This document shows, piece by piece, positions 53,133-63,472 of a DNA stretch of 64,000 bases. Source of the DNA: RUG100 sp963542695 (GTDB taxonomy: Bacteria > Bacillota > Clostridia > Peptostreptococcales > Anaerovoracaceae). The position numbers were made by a program, and so were the translations under genes. The notes beneath the pieces are model-generated. The model made no database searches. It was not told the DNA's origin and worked only from the letters and a program-made list of their open reading frames with translations. The stretch is from assembly GCA_963542695.1 (NCBI GenBank), contig CAUTYX010000006.1:1-64000 (forward strand), in the 5' to 3' direction. The first letter of the stretch is position 1; the number at the start of each line of letters is the position of its first letter.

Positions 53133-53786
53133 ATGATTCATTTGCAAGATGTTACCAAATCCTACGGTGAAAACCTTGTGTTATCAGACGTTAATATGGA
53201 AATCGAGAAACAGGATTTTGTGGTTATCCATGGGAAAAGCGGCTCCGGGAAATCAACTTTGCTAAATATATTGGGAGGGCTTGAGAAACCTAGTACCGGC
53301 TCCCTATCGGTGGCCGGTGAAACCATTGATTCTGCCAAAGAGCGGACTAGGCTGCGTCGTGAAAAAATAGGCTTTATTTTTCAAAATTATGGACTCATTG
53401 ATGATGAAACAGTCAAAGATAACTTTAAAATTCTATCCAGCTCCCGGAATAAAATTACAGAAGATGATATGGTTGCCGCCTTGGATCGTGTGGATCTTGG
53501 CAGAGAATTTCTCAACAGAAAGGTCTATGAGATAAGTGGTGGCGAGCAGCAACGGGTTTCTATTGCCCGGGTAATTTTGAAAAAAGCCGATATTGTTTTG
53601 GCGGATGAGCCGACAGGCAATCTGAACACCGATAATGAACAACGAGTCTTTACCCTTTTGAAGGAGCTTAATGAAGAGGGCGTAACGGTGATTTGCGTTT
53701 CTCACAGTGAAGAAGCCAGAAAAACATTTTACCGGGAGTTTACTATTGACCACGGTGAAATTGTTGAAAACAAGCAAAATGCATAG
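53133..53786 (+). CDS. ABC transporter ATP-binding protein (bacteriocin/MacB type)
   Basis: 217 residues and complete. Walker A is GKSGSGKST, the Q-loop is FIFQNYGLI, the signature is EISGGEQQRVSIARVI, Walker B is IVLADEPTGNL, and the switch His is in VICVSHSEE. Such ATPases pair with FtsX-like permeases in export or resistance to peptides. Its permease partner lies just upstream but is frameshifted, so the ATPase may lack its partner. GGGAGG precedes the ATG. Confidence 0.92.
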   Translation: MIHLQDVTKSYGENLVLSDVNMEIEKQDFVVIHGKSGSGKSTLLNILGGLEKPSTGSLSVAGETIDSAKERTRLRREKIGFIFQNYGLIDDETVKDNFKILSSSRNKITEDDMVAALDRVDLGREFLNRKVYEISGGEQQRVSIARVILKKADIVLADEPTGNLNTDNEQRVFTLLKELNEEGVTVICVSHSEEARKTFYREFTIDHGEIVENKQNA

Positions 53787-53800
53787 TGTCTAACAATCAT

Positions 53801-54559
53801 TTATGCCATGGGGTTCCATTGCATAATAATGTGACCATAGATACACGAGGGCTCATCCGAGTTCCGAAACCGGGAGAAGGTAGTGCCTCCTTCTTGCCAT
53901 GTTTCGATGGTTACCTTATCCCCCAGGCGACATTCTTTCTCGTAAGAGACCATAATATCGGTTAGCGTCATGGTTTCATATAGAGCTTCATCTAAGGTGT
54001 CGCAGGCCCAGTCAATGTACACAGCATTGTTAGTGTGGTTGTTGGTGTCCGTGTCTCGCCGGGTTACGGTGGTTTCCATAATGACATCCGGTTCCCGATT
54101 CGGGTATTTTTTCATGGAGTATCTTTCCTTGGCCAATGGACGACAATTGGAGAATTTGTAGGGATCCATAAAGCCGTTGGCCGGCCGAATGGGACGGCGC
54201 AGATTTGTATCTACCAACACCCATCGGCTGGACGCATAGACAATTTCGTTGCCTTGGTCATCTTCAATGGCAAAATCTCTATCTGCTTGAATTCTTCTAT
54301 ATTGATCACTCCAGGTAGAAAGCAGCAACTCTTCGCCTTCTTTTGGCCACCGGTGAATTTGAATATGCCAATGAGACAATAGCCATCCCAGGTTTTCTCT
54401 CTTAAAAAAATCCAAATCGTAGCCAACCACATCAGAATGTTTAACGGAGATGCTCTGGAGAAAATCCACCAACTTGGATGGCCTTAGTGTACGCTTATTA
54501 TCAACGGTGAAGTAGTCCACACGGTAGTTTTGAAAAAAGGCGGAGGTTGTCAGTTCCAT
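53801..54559 (-). CDS. Acyl-ACP thioesterase
   Basis: 252 residues with two hot-dog domains, as in plant FatA/FatB-like bacterial enzymes. It releases free fatty acids from acyl-ACP. The catalytic block D-x-N-x-H-x-N-N is present in TDTNNHTNNAVYIDW of the second domain, and the first domain holds VVGYDLDFFKRENLGWLL. AAAGGA precedes the ATG. It runs convergent to the ABC ATPase, with 14 bases between stops, and no terminator was recognised there. Confidence 0.88.
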   Translation of the reverse strand: MELTTSAFFQNYRVDYFTVDNKRTLRPSKLVDFLQSISVKHSDVVGYDLDFFKRENLGWLLSHWHIQIHRWPKEGEELLLSTWSDQYRRIQADRDFAIEDDQGNEIVYASSRWVLVDTNLRRPIRPANGFMDPYKFSNCRPLAKERYSMKKYPNREPDVIMETTVTRRDTDTNNHTNNAVYIDWACDTLDEALYETMTLTDIMVSYEKECRLGDKVTIETWQEGGTTFSRFRNSDEPSCIYGHIIMQWNPMA

Positions 54560-54609
54560 AAAAATCCTTTCTTAGAGTTGTTGTTTTGCTTACTGCATCA
54601 ATAAGCAAA

Positions 54610-55842
54610 TTACAATTGATTGATGTAATTTCTCATTTCCTTTTTATAGGCTTCGACTCCCGGTTGGTTAAAGGGGTCGACTCCCGATAATAGCGCCGAA
54701 ACGGCACACTGCATTTCAAACCAGTATAGCAGCTGACCGACAGTTTCGGTATCCAGTTTTTCCAGAACAATGGAAATAATCGGCGTTCCGGCAGCAACGT
54801 GAGCATCTAGTACGCCTTTTTCAGCACACGTATTCAGCTGGCGGATGGTTTTCCCTGCAAAGGGTTCCATGGCATCCTTTGGAATGGCCACGTCTTCTGT
54901 CGGATTGGCAACAGTAATAAAAGTTTCGTAAAAGATAGCCGTTCCTTGTTGGAGAAATTGTCCCATAGAATGAAGATCTCTACTAAAGAGCAAGCTGGCA
55001 GGGTAAATTCCTTTGCCGTCTTTTCCTTCGCTTTCGCCAAAAAGCTGCTTCAACCATTCGCCAAAGTATGCCAGATAAGGATCGAAGAATGCGAAGATTT
55101 CTATCGGCTTGTTCTCTTGAAAGAGCAGTTGGCGAGAAATGGCGTAATCTAAGGCTTTTCCTGTAAAAGCATCAAAAGATGCCAGTTCTTTTGCACCTGC
55201 CAGTAGCTTGTGAATATCGATCCCTGCCACGGCAATAGGAAGCAGCCCTACCGGCGTCAGGACAGAATATCGTCCGCCGATACTCTCGGGAAGATACAAC
55301 AAGGTGCACCCTTCCTTGATAGCTTGGTCATACAAATAGTTGGACTTGTTTTCCGTAACTACGTATGTGCGTGCGGCCGTCTCTTTTTGTCCGTACTTTT
55401 GTATCATAATATTTTTGAAGATACCATAGGCAGAGAGGGTTTCTGTGGTGGAACCGGACTTGGAAATAACGCAAAGACATAGATCCTTATCCCCGATTTC
55501 TGCCAACAGTTCCTTAATATAGCGACCGCTAAAGTTGTAACCTGCAAACAGAACCTTGGTTTTACCGGCTGTTGGCAGCATATCGATGACTGCCTTGGCG
55601 CCCATAAAGGAACCGCCAACACCTAAAACTAAAAAGTAATCGCATTGTTGTCTGATTTTCTTGGCTGTTTCGGTAATGGAAGCGATTTGTTCCTTGCCAT
55701 AGGTCAGGGGATTCTTGACCCAGCCGGTGAAAGAAAGAGTGTCGGAAAAAAGAGTTTGTAAAGCTTCGCAGGCTTTGTCTCGCCATGGCTGTACCTGTGA
55801 TTCTAACAGCTGGCTATGTTGTAAATCCATTGCAAATTTCAT
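54610..55842 (-). CDS. pgi: Glucose-6-phosphate isomerase
   Basis: 410 residues. It interconverts glucose 6-phosphate and fructose 6-phosphate. The sugar-binding blocks GVGGSFMGAKAVIDML and ISKSGSTTETLSAYG are present, and the catalytic block near the end QPGVEAYKKEMRNY matches the second PGI signature. It is a little shorter than the Bacillus enzyme (about 450). It lies between the thioesterase and malQ, so it links glycolysis with the glycogen genes to the right. Confidence 0.95.
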   Translation of the reverse strand: MKFAMDLQHSQLLESQVQPWRDKACEALQTLFSDTLSFTGWVKNPLTYGKEQIASITETAKKIRQQCDYFLVLGVGGSFMGAKAVIDMLPTAGKTKVLFAGYNFSGRYIKELLAEIGDKDLCLCVISKSGSTTETLSAYGIFKNIMIQKYGQKETAARTYVVTENKSNYLYDQAIKEGCTLLYLPESIGGRYSVLTPVGLLPIAVAGIDIHKLLAGAKELASFDAFTGKALDYAISRQLLFQENKPIEIFAFFDPYLAYFGEWLKQLFGESEGKDGKGIYPASLLFSRDLHSMGQFLQQGTAIFYETFITVANPTEDVAIPKDAMEPFAGKTIRQLNTCAEKGVLDAHVAAGTPIISIVLEKLDTETVGQLLYWFEMQCAVSALLSGVDPFNQPGVEAYKKEMRNYINQL

Positions 55843-55983
55843 AATACACCCCCTACGGTTGTTGAAATTGCCTATATTAAATATTATATTCCTCCAATGA
55901 AAAAGTGTCCATTGGAAAAGAAGTGGCTATGTGCTACCATGGGTACGCAATCAATATAGTATAGATACCACAGGGAGCGCGTA

Positions 55984-57480
55984 ATGGAACAAGAAAAACG
56001 GAGCAGCGGCATTTTGTTGCCGGTGTTTTCACTTCCATCAAGATACGGCATAGGCTGTTTTTCGGCAGAAGCCTATAGCTGGATTGATATATTGAACCGA
56101 GCCGGACAACGATACTGGCAGCTTTTGCCCATGGGACCGGCTGACGAGACCGGATCCCCCTATTTGCCATTATCCAGTTTTGCAGGAAATCCTTTCTTTA
56201 TCGATTTGTCGCGGCTGGTGGCAGAAGGACGATTAAAAGAAGATGATGTAGACAGAGTTGCAACGGCAAAAGAACAGAACATTGTAGATTATCCCCATCT
56301 TGCACAATATCGCTGGAGGCTGCTGCGACAGGCTTTTTCTTGCATAAAAACAGACCGATGGATGGAACAGTTCCAAGAAGAAAATCGACACTGGTTAGAA
56401 GACTATGCTCTATTTATGGCGCTGAAGCACTATTTCGGGGAATCTGTTTCCTGGAGTTGCTGGGAACCGGCGTTACGGGATAGAGAGCCGGAAACCATGG
56501 AAGAGTATAAAGAGAAATTATCAGAAGAAGTGTCTTTTCACAAGTGGACCCAGTATGAATTTTTCAGAGAATGGGAGGGAATTCACGGTTACGCTAAAGA
56601 GAAAAATATATCGGTAATAGGCGACATGCCTATGTATGTGTCCTATGAAAGTGCAGACTGTTGGGCTCACAGTCGGTTGTTTCAGCTTGATACAAGAAAG
56701 CGACCAAGGAGAATTGCAGGGGTGCCACCGGATGGTTTCTCTGCTACGGGACAAATTTGGGGAAACCCGGTATACCGTTGGGAAGCAAATGAAGAGGAAC
56801 AGCATCAGTGGTGGGTACAGCGAGTAAAGCGGAATTTTGCCTTGTATGATGTATTGCGGCTGGACCATTTTCGTGGCTTAGATGCCTTCTATTCTTTGGA
56901 TGGTGATGCAGTCGATGGGAAAGATGGACAATGGAACCCGGGCCCCGGAAGCCGGTTGTTCTCTGTTTTGCAAAAAGAGATACCGAAAGCCTCTTTTATT
57001 GCAGAGAATCTGGGGTTTCTTACAGATTCTGTAGAAACGTTGCGGCAGCATTTGGCTATCCCCGGCACCAAGGTGCTCCAATTTGCCTTTGACGGAGACA
57101 GTGGCAACGAATATTTGCCTCATAATTACAGCAAAGACATGGTGGCCTACACCGGAACCCATGACAACGATACCCTGAAAGGCTGGTATACATCATTATC
57201 ATGGGAACAACGGCAATACATTTGTCGCTATCTGGGTTTGGAAACAGAAGAAGCATCGGTAGATCGGGTAGTGGATTGCCTCATTGCCATTGTACAGAGC
57301 AGCGTTGCCGGTCTTGTGATTATTCCGGCACAAGACGTTTTACATCTAGGTAGTCGGGCACGATGTAATACGCCGGGGACTGTAGGTAATAACTGATCCT
57401 GGCGTATGTCACCGCGGCAGTTTACATCGGAATTGGCAGATTCCATTAAAGAGCGCTGCCGCATATATGGTCGCTGTTAA
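55984..57480 (+). pseudogene. malQ: 4-alpha-glucanotransferase (amylomaltase) with UGA in place of a conserved Trp
   Basis: 470 residues to the first stop, 498 codons including it to the second. GH77 amylomaltase, which moves maltodextrin segments and works with glycogen breakdown. LPSRYGIGCFSAEAYSWIDI, IGDMPMYVSYESADCWAHS, RLDHFRGL, AENLGFLTDSV and TGTHDNDTLKGW are family blocks. The conserved end NTPGTVGNNWSWRM is broken: the Trp codon is TGA at 57394-57396, and the normal end SWRMSPRQFTSELADSIKE continues in frame to TAA at 57478. The last 27 residues are lost unless the UGA is read through. The enzyme may still fold. Confidence 0.85.
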
Positions 57481-59196
57481 TTACTGTAAATACTTTTTTC
57501 CGGCATTCTTGATAGCCTTGGCTCGTCGCTCCGCTTCTTCTTTGGTATTTCCTTGAGTCATAATGTAAAATTTTAGCTTTGGTTCTGTTCCCGATGGGCG
57601 GAAAACGGCTCTGCATTGATGTTCCAGCTGGAAAAACAGCATGTTGCTATAGGGAAGGTCGCTGCCAATCTCTTTTCCATCGGCATCAGTAATCGTCCCT
57701 TTGGTGTAATCCCGCAGTGCAACTACCGGCAGTCCCAATTCTACTGGCGGGTTAGTCTGGAGATTGTCCATAATAGCGGTAATTTTTGACGGTCCGTCAA
57801 ACCCTTCTACGGTGTAGGATACCACTTCTTCTTTATAGTAGCCGTACTTTTGGTATAGATCTTCTAAGGCTTGGTACAAATTTTTCCCTTGGGTATAGTA
57901 ACGGCAAGCCATTTCGGCAATCAGCATGGACGCCAAAACAGCATCTTTATCTCTGGTGTAGGTGCCGGTCAGATACCCACAGCTTTCTTCAAAACCGAAT
58001 AAATACGTATATTCCTTACTGGCTTCAAATTCTTTGATTTTCTCACCGATATATTTAAAACCGGTCAAAGTTTCAAAGAGTGTGATATTGTGGTATTGGC
58101 AAATACGGTTAGCCATAGGAGAAGACACAATGCTTTTTACAACGGCGCAATTTGCCGCTAGTGTTCCTTTTTCCTGACCCATGGAAATCAAGTGATCCAA
58201 AAGCAATATTCCAATTTGGTTTCCTGTAAGACTTTCAAAATCATTGCCGTTGCGTACGACGATACCACACCTGTCACCGTCCGGGTCAGTACCGATCATC
58301 AAATCAATATTGTGCTTCTGCGCCATTTCCATGGCGATGGCAAAGCCTTCCTTGTTTTCCGGATTCGGCGAATCTACAGTCGGAAAATCGCCATCGATAA
58401 CCATTTGCTCTTCTACCGTAAGAACATGCTTCATCCCAAGACGGCGTAATACTTCGGGAACTAATTTGTACCCGCTGCCGTGGAAAGGAGTGTAGATAAT
58501 GGCCAGATCATCGGCTGCTTTTTCAACATAATCTCCGGCAACAGATTGTTCCAATACCTTTTCCATGTATTTTTCATCCATTTCCTGTCCCAAATCTGTA
58601 ATAAGACCTTGGTTGCGAGCTTCTATTAGGGAGATGGTACGCACATCATCGAAGATATCCAGCTGGGATATTTGCCGAGAAATTTTGGCAGCGTGTTCCG
58701 GCGGTAACTGGGCACCATCGGACCAATAAACTTTGTAACCGTTGTATTCTTTTGGATTGTGGCTGGCCGTGATATTGATTCCGGCAATGGAGTTGGTTTC
58801 TCGCAAGGCAAAGGAAAGTTCCGGTGTAGGGCGCAGTTGATCAAAAATATTTACATGGATTCCGTTGGCTGTCAGGACCGAGGCGGCTTCCCAGGCAAAT
58901 ATATCGCTTTGGTGGCGAGAGTCGTAGGCGATGGTAACTCCACCGCCAATGTCTTCCCCGCATTGGTTGATTACATTGGCCAGACCTTGGGTGGCATATC
59001 GTATGGTGTAGACGTTGATGCCATTTAGTCCGGCACGCATAATCCCCCTAAGGCCGGCCGTTCCAAAGTCTAACATGGCGGAAAAACGCCCTTCTATTTC
59101 TTTTGGGTCATTTTCTATAGCGGCAAGCTCTTCCTTAGTGGCACGGTCTACTAGTAGAGACTGACGCCATTTTTCGTAATTTTCACGGTGACTCAT
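57481..59196 (-). CDS. pgcA: Phosphoglucomutase (alpha-D-phosphohexomutase family)
   Basis: 571 residues. It interconverts glucose 1-phosphate and glucose 6-phosphate and so links glycogen to glycolysis. The phosphoserine loop is ITASHNPKEYNGYK, the metal loop is GTDPDGDRCG, the sugar loop is FGFEESCGY, and the phosphate loop is FRPSGTEPKLKFY. The frame is open 20 codons upstream, but ATG 59196 follows AAAGGAG. It is the last gene of the leftward glgB-glgC-glgD-amylase unit and its stop abuts the original malQ stop. Confidence 0.95.
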   Translation of the reverse strand: MSHRENYEKWRQSLLVDRATKEELAAIENDPKEIEGRFSAMLDFGTAGLRGIMRAGLNGINVYTIRYATQGLANVINQCGEDIGGGVTIAYDSRHQSDIFAWEAASVLTANGIHVNIFDQLRPTPELSFALRETNSIAGINITASHNPKEYNGYKVYWSDGAQLPPEHAAKISRQISQLDIFDDVRTISLIEARNQGLITDLGQEMDEKYMEKVLEQSVAGDYVEKAADDLAIIYTPFHGSGYKLVPEVLRRLGMKHVLTVEEQMVIDGDFPTVDSPNPENKEGFAIAMEMAQKHNIDLMIGTDPDGDRCGIVVRNGNDFESLTGNQIGILLLDHLISMGQEKGTLAANCAVVKSIVSSPMANRICQYHNITLFETLTGFKYIGEKIKEFEASKEYTYLFGFEESCGYLTGTYTRDKDAVLASMLIAEMACRYYTQGKNLYQALEDLYQKYGYYKEEVVSYTVEGFDGPSKITAIMDNLQTNPPVELGLPVVALRDYTKGTITDADGKEIGSDLPYSNMLFFQLEHQCRAVFRPSGTEPKLKFYIMTQGNTKEEAERRAKAIKNAGKKYLQ

Positions 59197-59224
59197 AGGT
59201 ACTACTCCTTTACTATATATAGGG

Positions 59225-61141
59225 TTACTGGTTTCTTTGCAAAAGTAAATTTTCATAGGGGTATACGGTGATGGTGTTTTTTTCTATGCGGCCGGACAGT
59301 AAATCCGTAAAACAGCCATGGTAGGGAAGGTGACGCATAGTGGGGCTTTGATTGCAAACAGTAATGAACTCTTGGTCGGAAGCACTACGGCTAAAGGCGA
59401 AGAGGCTGTTTTTTGCAATCAGCAATCGGTACGATCCCCGAGCGAATACCGTTGAACTATGGCGAATTGCAATAAGTTTTTTGTACCATTGTTGCAACTG
59501 TTTGTTTTCCTTGCCCCAGGGAAAGCAGGTTCTGTTAAAGGGATCGTTGTAGCCTTCCGTTTCGGCTTCGTCTCCGTAATAGATGCAAGGGATACCCGGC
59601 AAGGTCATCTGCAAAACTACGGCTGTTTGTAGCCGCCGCAAGGCGATGGCTTTTTCTTCCGCTGTCATGTGCGTGTGAGCTTTTTCTTCTCGGCTGGCTT
59701 CCGGCGGTAATTCTTTGCCGCCTAAAGCCGTTAAGATTCGATTGGTATCATGATTACCCAGATGGTTCATGAGGCAATGCAGGACTTCCGGCGGATAGTT
59801 GTTTACAAGAAGCTCCATTGTTTGCCGTAATCCATCGGCGTCGCCATATCGGGAAAAACGGATAATGGCATCCCGGAGAGGGTAGTTGGTAACAGCGTCC
59901 AATTTGTTTCCTTCAAAATAGTTTTTCCGTTCATCATAAGCGAATTTTGTGGACGCTTCTTCCCAGGCCTCTCCTAATATCAAAGCGTCTTTTCGTTGCT
60001 TTTTGGCAGATTCCACCAGCTTTTCAAGAAAGCTTTGTGGCAACTCGTCTACCACATCCAGCCGCCAGCCGGCAGCACCTGCCTTGATCCACTTGGCAAT
60101 AACTCCTTGCGGTCCGGTGATATAGTCAATGTAGGAAGGTTCTTCTTTATTTAATCGGGGCAAGGTTTTGATGCCCCACCAAGTTTTGTAAGGAATATTT
60201 TCGGTCTCTTTGTCCGTAAAATAGTACCAATGGCGGTAAGGGGAGTTTGGATTTTCCCAGGCACCGTTGCCGCCGTAGTTTCCGTATTTGTCAAAGTAGA
60301 TGGAATCAGCACCGGTGTGGGAAAACACACCGTCACAGATGATTTCCATACCTAGTTTTTTCGCTTCCTTGCAGAGGGTTTCAAAAGCATCATTGCTTCC
60401 AAACATAGGATCCACGTGCATGTAATCGGCAGTGTCGTATTTGTGATTGGAATAGGCGGTAAAAATCGGACTTAGATACAGGCAAGTGATACCTAAATCC
60501 GCCAGATAGGGCAGCTTTTCCTTAATGCCGGCAAGATTCCCGCCAAAGAAATCGTTGTTTTTGACTTCTCCGTTTTCGTCAGGTCTATATTCCGGCATTC
60601 CGCCCCAGTCTTGGCGCAAAACCTTATCTTTTATGGCAAGAGAAGGTTCGTTTAAACCGGAGGATTTCCGGCCACGGTAAAACCGGTCTACAAAGATATG
60701 GTACATAACTCCCCCGTATAGCCATGTGGGAGCATGATATTTTCGTAAGTAAACGGTTTGCTGCCAGGCTGCCGGGGAATCATCTTGTTGACTTGGCTCT
60801 CCAGTAGCAGCGTCTTTTCCGAAATACATTTCCCGGCCATCTTTTGTTAGGCGGAAACGAAACCAGTATAATCCGGTATCTCCATAGGGAACCGTAGCGA
60901 CAAAAACTACATAGTCCTTTGAGAAATTATCCTTTGGTAAAGAGGGCAGAGGCTCCATAGGGTAGTCCACATACTCTGTGTCTTTGTCAAAGAGAACCTG
61001 CAGGGTAACTTGCCAAGAGGATAGCTGCCGGGATACCGGTAAACGGTAAGTAACCCGGGTGCCGGCAGTTACCGGCCCCGGGGGATCTTTGAAACGAGAG
61101 TCCTGTGTAGTAAAAAGTAGTGGTTGGCCTGCTGGCATCAT
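59225..61141 (-). CDS. GH13 alpha-amylase family enzyme (neopullulanase/maltogenic amylase-like)
   Basis: 638 residues without a signal peptide, so probably cytoplasmic. An N-terminal beta-sandwich (about 1-135) precedes the GH13 barrel. The four conserved regions are DGVFSHTG, GWRLDVVDELP (nucleophile Asp), ILGEAWEEA (acid Glu) and MNHLGNHDTNRI. The PTWLYGGVMYHIFVDRFYRG block is typical of neopullulanase and cyclomaltodextrinase types. It lies between glgD and pgcA, so it likely acts on glycogen or maltodextrins. AGGAGC precedes ATG 61141. Confidence 0.9.
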   Translation of the reverse strand: MMPAGQPLLFTTQDSRFKDPPGPVTAGTRVTYRLPVSRQLSSWQVTLQVLFDKDTEYVDYPMEPLPSLPKDNFSKDYVVFVATVPYGDTGLYWFRFRLTKDGREMYFGKDAATGEPSQQDDSPAAWQQTVYLRKYHAPTWLYGGVMYHIFVDRFYRGRKSSGLNEPSLAIKDKVLRQDWGGMPEYRPDENGEVKNNDFFGGNLAGIKEKLPYLADLGITCLYLSPIFTAYSNHKYDTADYMHVDPMFGSNDAFETLCKEAKKLGMEIICDGVFSHTGADSIYFDKYGNYGGNGAWENPNSPYRHWYYFTDKETENIPYKTWWGIKTLPRLNKEEPSYIDYITGPQGVIAKWIKAGAAGWRLDVVDELPQSFLEKLVESAKKQRKDALILGEAWEEASTKFAYDERKNYFEGNKLDAVTNYPLRDAIIRFSRYGDADGLRQTMELLVNNYPPEVLHCLMNHLGNHDTNRILTALGGKELPPEASREEKAHTHMTAEEKAIALRRLQTAVVLQMTLPGIPCIYYGDEAETEGYNDPFNRTCFPWGKENKQLQQWYKKLIAIRHSSTVFARGSYRLLIAKNSLFAFSRSASDQEFITVCNQSPTMRHLPYHGCFTDLLSGRIEKNTITVYPYENLLLQRNQ

Positions 61142-61152
61142 GTAAATAGCTC

Positions 61153-62271
61153 CTAAACGATTTCGTTGCGTTTGCAGTAGAATGGGTGTGTCAGATACCC
61201 GGAAAGGTTTCGGCCATCGTTAACGATGACTTTTTTATCCAGCACTGCATAGGACAAGGTGGCGTTTTCTCCTACGGTAGAATCCTGCATTATGACGCTG
61301 TTTTCTATAACTGCCCCTTTTTTGATTCGAGCGCCACGGAAAATAACGCAGTTACGCACCTGACCTTCAATGGTGACACCATCAGCAATAAGGGAGTTTT
61401 CTACCTGGGCATATTGGCCGTAATAGGTGGCGGGACTATCCTTTGTTTTGGTGATAATAGGACCGGTAGGAGAGTGAAATAGGCTTTCTTGCGCCTTTCT
61501 ATCGAGCAATGCCAAACTACCGGTTAGATACGACGGCAAATCTTCCATGTAGATTACCATTTCATCTGTGGTATAAGCCAAAATCTTTTGGGTATGAATC
61601 AAATGGCTAATTAAAAATGGATATACACCGGCATCGGTTTGGAGGGATAGTTCTTCAATTAGTTCCAGCAAATAATTCCGCTCCATGACACAGGTGGCCA
61701 TAGTCAAATCGGCGTTAAGAGCTTCTGTGTTGTTGGTGGAAATACGGGTTATTTGATGGTTGGCATCGGTTTTTACGCCGAGCCGATTCTGTAAGGGCTC
61801 TTTGTTTAGTACGTTGGAGGAAAAGAAATAGGTAATGTCTCCTTGGTGGTACTGATGAAATTCCACCATTTTTCTAAAATCTACGTTACCGGCGTACCCG
61901 GTGCCACACAGCACAATGTGCTTTTCCTTTAGATTGCGAAGATAAGAGCGATTATTTAAAAGCGCTTCCAGTCGATTGTGACTTCGGTCGGAGCAGTGGG
62001 CGGAAGAGTAGGGTGGCAAGAAAGTGAGGCCGCCATGCTTTCTGTCTAGATCCCATTCACTGCCGGACTGTACATGGTCCATTAGGGAGTTGTATTTGTG
62101 CCCTTCAATAAGCCCAACGTTACGAATACCGGAATTTACCATATTGGATAAGGCAAAGTCAATTAGCCGATACTTAGAGGCAAAGGGAAGGGCTGCTAAG
62201 GTCCTTTTTTCTGTCAGTTTTTCAGACAGCTTGTTGTAGGATTCGGAAATAATGATTCCAGCAGCATCCAT
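61153..62271 (-). CDS. glgD: Glucose-1-phosphate adenylyltransferase regulatory subunit GlgD
   Basis: About 372 residues. It is the GlgC-like partner found in Bacillota, which modifies the activity of ADP-glucose pyrophosphorylase. The nucleotide-binding start is degenerate compared with GlgC (AAGIIISESYNK where GlgC has LLAGGQGSRLAPLT), while LPFASKYRLIDFALSNMVNSG is conserved. A left-handed beta-helix with hexapeptide repeats forms the C-terminus. ATG 62271 was chosen because GGAAGGAG lies nine bases upstream; ATG 62280 abuts that site. It lies two bases after glgC. Confidence 0.93.
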   Translation of the reverse strand: MDAAGIIISESYNKLSEKLTEKRTLAALPFASKYRLIDFALSNMVNSGIRNVGLIEGHKYNSLMDHVQSGSEWDLDRKHGGLTFLPPYSSAHCSDRSHNRLEALLNNRSYLRNLKEKHIVLCGTGYAGNVDFRKMVEFHQYHQGDITYFFSSNVLNKEPLQNRLGVKTDANHQITRISTNNTEALNADLTMATCVMERNYLLELIEELSLQTDAGVYPFLISHLIHTQKILAYTTDEMVIYMEDLPSYLTGSLALLDRKAQESLFHSPTGPIITKTKDSPATYYGQYAQVENSLIADGVTIEGQVRNCVIFRGARIKKGAVIENSVIMQDSTVGENATLSYAVLDKKVIVNDGRNLSGYLTHPFYCKRNEIV

Positions 62272-62272
62272 C

Positions 62273-63472
62273 TTACTCATCTCCTTCCATTGTTTCTTTA
62301 TCAACGATTTCACCGGCAGAAATATGGCCATTGGCAGGGATTTGCAGGTGATCTGCCAGTACCGTTAATGCGCCTTTTCCGACAGGAGCACCAATAGTAG
62401 AACCGCTGTCTATGGTGGTATATTCGCCAATGACAGCTTGGGAAATATGGGCACCGGCGCCGATGACACAGCCTGTCATAATGACACTGTCTTCGATGAC
62501 GGATCCTTCCTCTACGATAACATCGCTAAAGACAACAGAGTTTTTACAAGTGCCGCCCATATCACCGCCATCTCCTATGATGGAGTTTTCAAGAAGGGCT
62601 GCTTTGCTGATGTACTCCGGATGGGTAAAGCCATGGCGGTAATAGATTCTCCAGGAAGGGTCGTTGAGACGAAGCAAAGGATTTTCTCCCAGAACATCCA
62701 TATGGGCGGCCCAAAAGGAGGATAAGGTTCCTACATCTCTCCAATATCCGTTAAACGTATAAGCAAACATTCGCTGGTCATCGTGCAACATACGAGGGAT
62801 AACGTTTTTTCCAAAGTCGTTGACAGAATGGGGATCGTTTTCATCTTCTGTCAAATATTGCAATAATTTTTTTGCAGTGAAAATATAGACTCCCATAGAC
62901 GCCAAGGTGCTTTTTGGGTGAGTCGGTTTTTCTTCAAATTCCACAATTCGACCGGTTTCGTCGGTATTCATAATACCGAAACGGGAAGCTTCTTCGGGGG
63001 CGACATCAATAACGGCAATGGTACAATCTGCCTGGTTCTCAATGTGCTGATCCAGCATCTTCCGGTAATTCATCTTGTAGATGTGATCTCCGGATAGAAT
63101 CAAAACATACTTTGGACTGTACTGGCGAAGGAAGCGGATATTTTGGTAGATAGCGTTGGCAGTACCTTTGAACCAATCCCCGCCGGCCTCGGCTTGGTAG
63201 GGCGGCAGCACATGAAGGCCGCCATACTTTAGATTCATATCCCACGGGTCGCCACGACCCAGATAATCATTTAGCTCTAACGGTTGGTACTGTGTCAATA
63301 CGCCAACGGTATCAATGCCGGAATTGACGCAGTTAGACAGAGAAAAGTCGATGATACGATACTTTCCTCCAAAGGGGACAGCCGGCTTGGCTGTATTTTT
63401 TGTTAGAGGCGCCAGCCGGCTCCCTTGCCCCCCGGCTAGCAACATAGCTACACATTCTTTCCTTTCACTCAT
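62273..63472 (-). CDS. glgC: Glucose-1-phosphate adenylyltransferase catalytic subunit GlgC
   Basis: 399 residues. It makes ADP-glucose from ATP and glucose 1-phosphate, the first step of glycogen synthesis. MLLAGGQGSRLAPLTKNTAK is the nucleotide loop, PAVPFGGKYRIIDFSLSN the substrate block, and LSGDHIYKMNYRKML the catalytic Asp region. A C-terminal beta-helix with hexapeptide repeats follows. Its ATG overlaps the glgB stop by four bases. glgD follows directly, as in Bacillus and Clostridia. The synthase glgA is not in the window. Confidence 0.97.
   Translation of the reverse strand: MSERKECVAMLLAGGQGSRLAPLTKNTAKPAVPFGGKYRIIDFSLSNCVNSGIDTVGVLTQYQPLELNDYLGRGDPWDMNLKYGGLHVLPPYQAEAGGDWFKGTANAIYQNIRFLRQYSPKYVLILSGDHIYKMNYRKMLDQHIENQADCTIAVIDVAPEEASRFGIMNTDETGRIVEFEEKPTHPKSTLASMGVYIFTAKKLLQYLTEDENDPHSVNDFGKNVIPRMLHDDQRMFAYTFNGYWRDVGTLSSFWAAHMDVLGENPLLRLNDPSWRIYYRHGFTHPEYISKAALLENSIIGDGGDMGGTCKNSVVFSDVIVEEGSVIEDSVIMTGCVIGAGAHISQAVIGEYTTIDSGSTIGAPVGKGALTVLADHLQIPANGHISAGEIVDKETMEGDE

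Noticed and set aside
3610..57396. UGA recoded as Trp or another amino acid in this genome, suggested by in-frame TGA in the MATE gene and malQ
   Set aside because: TGA is the normal stop of alr, dnaN and the rsbW-like gene, with the next gene starting exactly there for two of them. Trp codons elsewhere are TGG.
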